Shown piece by piece: positions 56,256 through 64,000 of a stretch of DNA of 64,000 bases. Below the pieces are notes generated by a model. The model did not search any database, was not told the DNA's origin, and saw only the letters and a program-made list of their open reading frames with translations. Position 1 is the stretch's first letter. Every line of letters starts with the position of its first letter. This DNA is from Eustoma russellianum. Taxonomy: Eukaryota > Streptophyta > Magnoliopsida > Gentianales > Gentianaceae. Location of the stretch: NCBI GenBank assembly GCA_036186865.1, contig AP025067.1:10629393-10693392 (forward strand), in the 5' to 3' direction. The translations under genes and the position numbers were made by a program.

Positions 56256-59241
56256 CTTAGTAAGCAATCTCTCTTATAATTTACTTAGTATTTCTCAACT
56301 TATAGATTGTGGTTATAATGTCTCCTTTCTTCCCAATTCTTGTGATATAATAAATGAAAAAGGAGAAACGGTTTTAAAAGGAAATAGAGATGGAAATATT
56401 TATACCCTTACCTTAGATAACATGTTAAATGCTAAGGTTAAGTGTCTAATATCACATGACTTAGATGTGAATTTATGGCATAGAAGATTAGGCCATATAG
56501 GAATTTCAACCATTAGGAAATTATCTAAAAAGAATTTAATTAGAGGTATGCCTAAGTTAGACTTAGATAATTTTCAAATGTGTGAAACATGTATTAAGGG
56601 AAAACACATTAAAGAAACCTTAAAACCGAAACATGAAGTGAGTACTAGTCATGTACTAGAATTGCTTCACTTAGACTTATTTGGTCCAAGTAGGACAAGA
56701 AGTCTAGGTGGACACTACTATGTGTGTGTCATAGTAGACGATTACTCACGCTACACATGGACATTGTTCTTAACACACAAAGACGATGCTCCATTAGCAA
56801 TCGAAACCCTTATCAAGCAACTTGAAAACATTTACGAAGAAAATGTCAAAAGAATTAGAAGTGATAGAGGTGGAGAATTTAAAAATAAAGACGTAATCAA
56901 ATTTTGTGAACTTTATGGAATAAAACATGAATTCTCACCACCTAGAACACCACAACTCAATGGAGTTGTTGAACGTAAAAATAGAACGATTCAAGAAGTT
57001 GCAAGGACAATGCTGTGTGAAAATAAATTACCTAAGTATTTATGGGCTGAAGCTGTTAACTGTGCATGTTATATTATAAATAGGCTCACTATTAGAAAGA
57101 AATTAAATAAAACGCCTTATGAATTGCTAAACAATAGACAACCTAAAATAGATTATCTTAAAGTATTTGGATGTAAATGTTTTGTGCTAAACACTAAGGA
57201 TAATCTAGATAAATTTGAACAAAAGTCTATTGAATGTATATTTGTTGGATATTCAACTAACTCAAGAGCATATAGGTGTTATAATCCTGCATCTAGAAAA
57301 ATAATTGAATCCATACATGTGAAATTCAATGAAAATGCATGCTTTGAAGTTAGTGATAAACATCAACATAAACAAGAAACAAATGTTGAAAATATGTTTG
57401 ATGATGAAGTATTACTTGAGCCTGTACTTGATCATCTAGAACCAACTCCCCCTGAACAAGACATGCATGAACCCTTAGATGAAATGAATCAAGAAAATTT
57501 GCAATTGGAAGATGATACAACTAATGATCCAATTACATATGATAACATTCACACTAATGAAACTTTTGAACAAGATGAGGGTGAACCTAGTCAATCTAGG
57601 AATTGGTGGCACCCTAGAGAATTAATCATTGGGGATCCAAGTGTTGGGGTTAGAACACGTAGAAACATAAGTCAACTTGAAGGACATAGCTTAGTCTCAC
57701 ACATAGAACCTAAGAATGTTAAGGAAGCCTTAGGTGACATATCATGGATAGATGCTATGCATGAGGAATTAAATCAATTCACAAGGAACAACGTATGGGA
57801 CTTAGTACCTAAACCTGAAGACAAGTCTATCATAGGAACTAAATGGGTCTTTAGGAATAAAATGGATGAACAAGGAAATATTACAAGAAATAAGGCTAGA
57901 CTAGTCGCACAAGGTTATAATCAACAAGAAGGAATAGATTATGAGGAAACCTTTGCACCTGTTGCACGACTAGAAGCAATTAGATTGTTACTTGCGATTG
58001 CAAGTCTAAGTAACATTAAACTCTTCCAAATGGATGTCAGGAGTGCATTCTTAAATGGATACATCCAAGAAGAAGTGTTTGTCAAACAACCCCCTGGATT
58101 TGAAGATCCAAAGAATCCTAACCATGTTTACAAGCTTAATAAAGCTTTATATGGTTTGAAACAAGCTCCAAGAGCTTGGTATGATAGATTTGCAAACTTT
58201 CTTATTGCGAATAATTATGAAAGGGGAACCATAGACAAAACATTATTCCTAAGAAGAAAAGGTAATGATTTGTTAATAGTTCAAATATACGTAGACGATA
58301 TTATCTTTGGTTCAACTAACCCTACTTTAGTAAAAGACTTCGAAGAATGTATGAAGTCAGAGTTTGAAATGTCAATGGTAGGAGAGTTGAATTATTTCTT
58401 AGGACTCCAAATCAAACAAACCCCTCAAGGAATTCACATTAGCCAACTTAAGTATGTCAATGATATGATTAAGAAGTTTGGCTTTGAAGATTTGAAACCT
58501 ACAACTACCCCCATGAGTGTTAGTACCAAACTCGATAAGGATGAAAATGGTAAACCTTTTGATGACACACTCTATAGGTCTATGATTGGCTCATTGTTAT
58601 ACTTAACTGCATCAAGACCTGATATCATGTTTAGTGTGTGTATGTGTGCTAGGTTTCAATCTTGTCCTAAGGTATCACATTACAATGCAGTGAAAAAGAT
58701 ATTTAGATATCTTAAGCATACACCTCACTTAGGACTATGGTATGATAAAAATGCTAAGTTGGAATTACACGCATATAGTGATGCTGATTATGGTGGTTGC
58801 AAGTTAGATAGAAAATCCACTAGCGGCACATGTCAATTCATAGGAACCAATTTGATCTCTTGGTTTTCTAAAAAGCAAGCTAGTGTAGCTCTTTCTACCA
58901 CTGAAGCCGAGTATATTGCTTTGAGTTTATGTACTACCCAAATACTTTGGCTTAAACAGCAACTTAGTGATTTTGGCATTAAAATGAAAAAGATTCCAAT
59001 TTTCTGCGATAGCACAAGTGCAATCAATCTTTCCCGGAATCCGGTGCTTCATTCTAAGGCCAAACACATTGAGGTGAGATACCACTTTCTTCGCGATCAT
59101 GTTCAAACTGAGGACATAGTGATAAACCATATAAGAACTGATCACCAAATCGCTGATATCTTTACCAAACCCCTTAATCAAGCCACGTTTGAAAACTTAC
59201 GAGCCAAGTTAGGTATGATGACTTACGATACCATTGTATAG
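56255..59241 (+). CDS. S2 pol: integrase, reverse transcriptase, RNase H
   Basis: About 995 codons in a single frame. The nominal ATG at 56179 lies in the overlapping protease text and is out of frame with it, so real coding begins near 56255 (VSNLSYNLLSISQL). Integrase: LWHRRLGHIG with CETCIKGK, Asp in HLDLFGPS, Asp in IRSDRGGEF, Glu in NGVVERKNRT. RT: GTKWVFRNKMDEQGN, RLVAQGYNQQEGIDY, QMDVRSAFLNG, ALYGLKQAPRAWY, YVDDIIFGS. RNase H: YSDADYGGC, LSTTEAEYIAL, FCDSTSAINLSRNP, HIEVRYHFLRD, ADIFTKPL. All catalytic residues present; only the gag-pol side is broken. Confidence 0.93.
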
Positions 59242-59505
59242 TTCTATCTTTTGCATGATTTGCAAAATAAAGGGGGAGATAGAATAAGCACATGATTTTA
59301 GATTTTAGTTGGTAAGTCATCATTTGGTATGAAATGATAGGTTTCAATTGGTTATGAGTTGAGTATAGGTTAAGGGGGAGAGTATGAGTTGAGGGGGAGC
59401 AACATACTATTTAAAAGTTGAAAACATTTGGTTAAATTTTTGGTTATAAGTTGTGACATTAAAATCATGTTAGGTTATTTTGAAAATCATCCAAAAGGGG
59501 GAGAA
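59242..59505 (+). promoter_or_regulatory. S2 3' UTR with reiterated polypurine tracts; PPT 59493-59505
   Basis: Purine runs AAAGGGGGAGATAG (59269), AAGGGGGAGAG (59373), GAGGGGGAGC (59390) and AAAAGGGGGAGAA (59493-59505), the last abutting the 3' LTR and acting as the PPT. The upstream copies may be extra priming sites or relics. Confidence 0.8.
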
Positions 59506-62044
59506 TGTTGAGAAATATGTTTGGATAATTTTCAAAGTCATGATTTTAAGTGGTTAATACTTAAAATGTCATACATGGTGTTATATGTGATTAAAAGTTG
59601 AAAAAGTTGACATCGGTCTCTCAGGTTGTTGCACATCGATCGATGTCTTGGGTTTTTAGAAATAATTTTCTAAAATGTGTTAAAATGATTGTTTTCATTT
59701 GTACATGATTTATACATGTTCATTATGTGCTTATTATGTGTTTTTGGTGATTATTATTGTCTTGTGACTAACATGCCTTGGAAGTTTCTACAACTTACCA
59801 AAAAGGGCAAAATTGGTATTTTGAGTTTTGTAGGAACATGATATGATGGAAATATTTCAAGAGCATATTCTTATACTATTTATCATGACAAAGTTGATAT
59901 CATGATTATTTATGACCATCCGGGACATTTCTGGAGTTTTCTCACACCAGGGGTATTTTGGTCATTTTACCCCCGAGGGTATTTTTGGTATTTTCACTCA
60001 AGGAATCTCTTGAGCATATTATTATCTTCATTCTGGAGCTGTGTTATTATTATTTTGAAGATAATATGGTGATCTTATATCTTTTTCTCTCAATCGATGA
60101 TATTATTGACTATAGCTGGATATGTGACGATTTGAGATGTCACATTCTATTTTTTCTTGAAGACCCTCTTATATATGTTATAAGAGAATATTTATCATCA
60201 TTATTCAGAGATATTAAAGGTTTCAAAGGTGTGTAAATGATCTCAACACATAAGAAGAAATATTGGAGAATTTCGGTGTTACACGTTGACATAATCTTGT
60301 CAAGTGTTATCTATTTATTTCTTCTTCAAAAATCTGAGTTGCTACACATATATATATGTTGAAAAACGTGAGTTTGCAGTTGAGAATGGTACATTGTTCA
60401 TTTTATGAGTTGGAGACAAGTGGATCAACCAAAAAAGAGCTAGTTGGCAAAATTGCCAACTTGGAATTTACTAAAAATAGCCAACGGCTATATTGGTTTT
60501 CTTGGGTATTTTCAGCAGATTTTTGGAAGTCAAATGAAGCTCTCACATGTCCTATTTGATGCTTGAAGTTGGGGATAATTTGGTGATATTATCCTTTCTT
60601 ATTTTATTAAAGAAAAACAAAATTATTTTTGGAAAATCCATAAGTAGCCAACGGCTACTTCATCACAAAATGGAGCTGAATTTTTTATTTGAAATGGTCT
60701 TCTCCCACATGCCTATTATCAAGCTAGAAGTTGAGGTATTCTTGAGGATTATCTTCTCTTTTTTATCTACATTTTGCAAAGGATAAATGAGACTTGCCAA
60801 GGTGTAAAAATTTCGGTCAACATGGATTGCCAAGGTGGACCAATCATTGTGTTTTATTTTGCCAAGTGTACAAAGCCAACCAATGATGATAAGACATTTG
60901 GAGTTGATGATGAAGATGATGACACATTGGCATTCTTATCTTCAAGGCTCAAATCACACTATAAATAGAGGCATTGGTGATGAAGATGAAACACACTTGA
61001 AGCTCACAAGCATTCTATAGCTTTCATATTCATCTTCTTGTTCTTGTTGTTGTATTTTGTTGTAGCAAAGTTGTTCTTAATATTTTGGTGAGCTACAAGC
61101 CTCTTGAGCTTCATTTGTAAGATTGATTAGCCATCTTTATAAGGCTACATCAATAGGTGTTGGAGGTATTGCAACTAAGTGTTGCTTAGAAGGTGATTAT
61201 CCAAGTCTTGAGTAGGGTTGGTGTATAACCCAAGGATCAAGCTTGGCTCTTGTTGTAAGGTGTTCATATCATAGTGAAATCCAAGGAAAGGTGTTCCTTG
61301 GGACTGGAGTAGGTCACATTGACCGAACCAGGATAAATCCTCGGTGTTCTTCTCTTGTTTCTTTATTTCTGTTTTCTGCCCGTTTTTTACTGCAGTTTTC
61401 ACCCAACTTCACACAATTTGAAAAAAATAGCTAAACATTTTCAAAATTCGTGATTTTTGGTGGAGTTATACTTCAGACTGTTATCTTTCATTTGCAACAA
61501 GAATCACTTGATTTGAGCAAGTAAAAGTTAGTCTTTCAGTCTTTGCAAGATAACTGCTCCAATCTGGCTGCAATCTGACCAGTTTTGAGAAAAGTTAAAT
61601 TCTGTATTTTTCAAGAATTGTTTGAGGTCAGGACCTTTTGGAAACTTCATCTACACATCCTAAGGAGTGTTTTGATATAAAGATCAACCTTTTTGGTTGA
61701 GTATTCAAAGAGAAACACTATTTTCAAAATCAGCAACATTCTGTCCAATTCTGTCCAGATTGACCATCTAAATCTTTTAATTTGTTTGAAGGGCCAAACG
61801 ATCTTATTTTTGTCTGATTTTTGGACAGAGTCTTGTTAACTCATTGAAGTTTAATTCTGGAAAGTTTCATAATTTTTGGAGTTGTGTACAATTATTTGTG
61901 AATTTTTGAAAAACGGGTTCTGAATCTGAGTTGGTCTCAGATTCTGTTTTCAAGGGGATTTTAACAAAGGGTTGTAGTGTAATTTCCGCTAACCACTATT
62001 CACCCCCCCTCTAGTGGTGTTCATTGCAGGTGCACGGTCCAACA
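59506..62044 (+). repeat. 3' LTR of S2 (2539 bp, complete)
   Basis: TGTTGAGAAATATG to GGTCCAACA. TATA box 60960-60967, hairpin 61993-62017. Short ORFs in it repeat those of the 5' LTR and are not genes. Confidence 0.95.
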
Positions 62045-62824
62045 TTCTTCACATTTTGGCCTTAATGTGGGGTGATTTGTGTATGCCAACATGGAAAGTA
62101 TTTTTGGCTGAATTTTTCATGTAACCCACGAAAGTTTTATGGAATTTTGAAGTATAGGGGCTGACCATTTATTTATGTCAAGTACGTGACACATTGGCGA
62201 AGTTTCGGTATTCGTCCGATACGACAATTTTCGGTTTAGAACCTTTTATCGTGTCGTATTTGATTTGTCATTACCATATCTTATATCATATGATATAAGA
62301 CCTGAATGTACTCATAAATTTGAGTTAAGTATAGTGGTGTGACGTTAACGTACGTACGTAAAATATATAACGTGTCGGTAGAACGTTGGAATACATGTGT
62401 ATGTGCCTTTTAAAAAAATCTGAAAATATATGTAATATATATGTATATAGGCGTGTAACATTAAAGAGGGGAGGAGGAGAAAACTTTCCTTAGCTTTGTT
62501 TCCTTTGTGCCTTTTCCAAATGTGGCTTCCTTTAATGAACTACTTAGTTTAATAAACTAAGTACTTCACTTAATGAACTAGTTTAGTTCATTAATGGTGG
62601 CACTTGAAAATAGCATAAACACAACAAATGTTTGCCATATGATGTAAGCTTTAACGCTTCATGGCTCGTTAGTCCGGCAACATTATATATAAGCTAAATA
62701 AGGCAAGTAATAGCAATGTATCATGCATACATGTATATCTTATGCACGTTTTATCTTATGCTCGTTTTTGTGCACATTTAAATCATGTATTTGAAAATCA
62801 CTCAAAGCCTTTTTTTTCTCTACA
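62045..62824 (-). repeat. S3 3' LTR, second part
   Basis: Continues the LTR begun at 49049 and ends TCTCTACA, matching the TGTAG at 49049 as an inverted end pair. Adjacent to its polypurine tract. Confidence 0.7.
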
Positions 62825-62903
62825 ATCTCCCCCTTTTGATGATTTTCAAAATAACTTATGCACATGATTTAAATCCTATCGCTCCCCCTTCAATTATGCA
62901 TAA
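62825..62903 (-). promoter_or_regulatory. S3 polypurine tract and 3' UTR stub
   Basis: Minus-strand AAAAGGGGGAGAT abuts the LTR, a second run (AAGGGGGAGCG) lies at 62879-62890. The sequence AAAATCATCAAAAGGGGGAGA resembles the same place in S1 and S2. Cut at 62904 by the next LTR. Confidence 0.75.
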
Positions 62904-64000
62904 TGTGGCGCCCCGCACCCCAGCCCCGCCGAGGTCGGTGCACCCGCCGTACTTCACTAAGGAGAGTACTAGGCGTCATCCATACGCGTCATGATCCATC
63001 ATGGAATTGCATGGATTTTCGTGCTTACGCGCAATAAGTAAGCGAAACCGTGACAGAATTTAAAACTTCAAATTAAAGCATCGTCACAAGCAGTTAAAGT
63101 TTACAACCCACATAAACCGTAGCAGAAATGACAAAAGTAAATTGTTTCCCATCACAACTACAAAACATCATCATCCCTTAATGCTGGTACGCTCGGCTAC
63201 TAATCCTGGCCATCCTCTAATGCACTCACGGGTAGGGAACCCTAGGCTCGTCATCAATCCATTCAACTTTATCTCCTGCCACTTCGGGAGAGAAAAATAG
63301 GGTGAGTGACAACGTCACCAGCAAGTATACTATAATAATCATGAGTTAAATGGAAAGTACGAGCAAGAACCAAACCCCAAATAATATCCGGTTCAGAAAC
63401 ATACCTGCCCTCCGATCAACATTCGATAAGGATCATCGCTTAATGTGATAAGGTCACAACTTAAGAAATTACTGGTTAGAACAGAATATAACATAAAGAG
63501 ACTGTAACATGCATCGACTAACCACACGGTAATCATCATCACTTAGGTCCTACAGGATCATGACAACTTAGTCTATGCATCGGGTGTCGCTACACAATGA
63601 CTCCATACGTGACATGCATGCATATGTACTTGTAATGCGTCAATGATAAAATGAGAAAAATGATTTTTCATGCTTTCCTTTCAAATCATCATCGTCATAA
63701 AACAACAGAGTGTTCAGATCTATCTTCCCGGATCTGAGGCGGTAACTTCTCCCCTTCGAATCTACTATTTCCGGATTCGGAACGGTAACGTCATCATTCT
63801 TTCAGATCGCTTAACCCGGATCTGCTCAGGTGCATACTTCTTTCAGATCGCTCAACCGGATCTGCTCAGGTTCATACTTCTTTCAGATCACTTAACCCGG
63901 ATATGCTCAGGTTCATACTTCTTTCAGATCGCTTAACCCGGATCTGCTCAGGTTCATACTGGCCAGTTCAAACTCACACACGGTACCGGTGGGGAAGCGT
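62904..64000 (-). repeat. Gypsy-type LTR, truncated by window end
   Basis: Begins TGTGGCGCCCCGC directly in S3 sequence; its layout (GCGCC/GACCC start, later CAGCAAGTA phrase, tandem array about 0.9 kb in) follows the G1 LTRs, which start TGTAGCGACCC. No primer site lies to its left, so on the minus strand it would be a 3' or solo LTR. Its end and any coding part are beyond the window. Confidence 0.6.
63799..63960. repeat. Tandem repeat, four 40-41 bp units
   Basis: Units at 63799, 63840, 63880 and 63921, each CTTTCAGATCGC...GGATCTGCTCAGGTTCATACT with single-base differences. The ORF through it is repetitive and not a gene. Confidence 0.92.

Larger units (their letters stand above)
51320..62044 (+). 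mobile_element. Full-length SIRE-lineage element S2
   Basis: Plus-strand copia element inside the S3 LTR: 5' LTR 51320-53728, primer site, gag, linker with basic region, protease, integrase, RT, RNase H, 3' UTR with several G-runs, PPT, 3' LTR 59506-62044. The LTRs differ by about ten small changes in 2.4 kb plus the assembly gap. Flanks are GAATC and TTCTT, so no target duplication is visible. No extra ORF follows pol, unlike S1. Confidence 0.95.
49049..62903 (-). mobile_element. SIRE-lineage element S3: 3' LTR and 3' UTR, interrupted by S2
   Basis: Only the 3' end of a minus-strand SIRE element: LTR 49049-51319 plus 62045-62824 (ends TGTAG / CTACA), polypurine tract, and about 70 bp of 3' UTR before the next LTR at 62904. 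No coding region is present. S2 sits inside its LTR. The left neighbour is LINE D with GATTG at the junction; the right flank is not in the window, so no duplication can be checked. Confidence 0.75.

Noticed and set aside
62785..62994. 69-codon plus-strand ORF
   Set aside because: Crosses the S3 LTR end, PPT and the next LTR start, so it cannot be one gene.

Overview
The window looks like gene-poor, repeat-dense chromatin of a flowering plant. Evidence: plant-type Ty1/copia (SIRE lineage) and Ty3/gypsy chromovirus elements primed by initiator-Met tRNA, Au-type SINEs, and plant LINEs with DUF4283-type ORF1 and a terminal RNase H. I cannot name the species. No intact host gene is visible; the only hint of one is a candidate first exon near 12.0 kb (minus strand).

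Layout. 1-9874: a minus-strand SIRE-lineage copia element (S1). It runs off the left edge, carries gag, a second CCHC/His-rich segment, PR, IN, RT and RNase H, plus an extra ORF between pol and the 3' LTR with its own promoter-like upstream region. An assembly gap falsely duplicates part of its 5' LTR. 9875-14067: noncoding sequence with two Au-like SINEs, a LINE scrap and the candidate exon. 14068-24218: a complete but decayed minus-strand chromovirus (G1) with a chromodomain. Its protease, RT and RNase H coding regions are each interrupted by a 68-74 bp GT-AG insertion that looks like a spliceosomal intron. 24266-25780: a solo SIRE-type LTR. 25781-29191: LTR-like noncoding sequence. 29192-43000: three minus-strand LINEs (A, B, C), head to tail and separated by (TA)n/(CA)n microsatellites. 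LINE B is almost intact. All three share diverged hairpins downstream of ORF2.

43097-64000 is a nest. A plus-strand LINE (D) is split by an internally deleted copia element (E, 43932-47136, perfect 5 bp target duplication CATAC). It is then cut off by the 3' LTR of a minus-strand SIRE (S3, from 49049). That LTR is split by a plus-strand full-length SIRE (S2, 51320-62044, nearly identical LTRs). The 3' UTR of S3 is in turn cut by another gypsy-type LTR (62904 to the right edge).

Within each LTR element the parts follow the usual order: LTR promoter, tRNA primer site, gag shell, protease, integrase, RT, RNase H, and a polypurine tract priming plus-strand synthesis. The LINEs encode a nucleic-acid-binding ORF1 and an endonuclease/RT/RNase H ORF2 for target-primed insertion. 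Most useful for follow-up: the three intron-like insertions in G1, the extra ORF of S1 with its own TATA box, a hairpin near the 3' end of four different SIRE LTRs that keeps its pairing while its sequence changes, and the LINE 3' UTR hairpin series.
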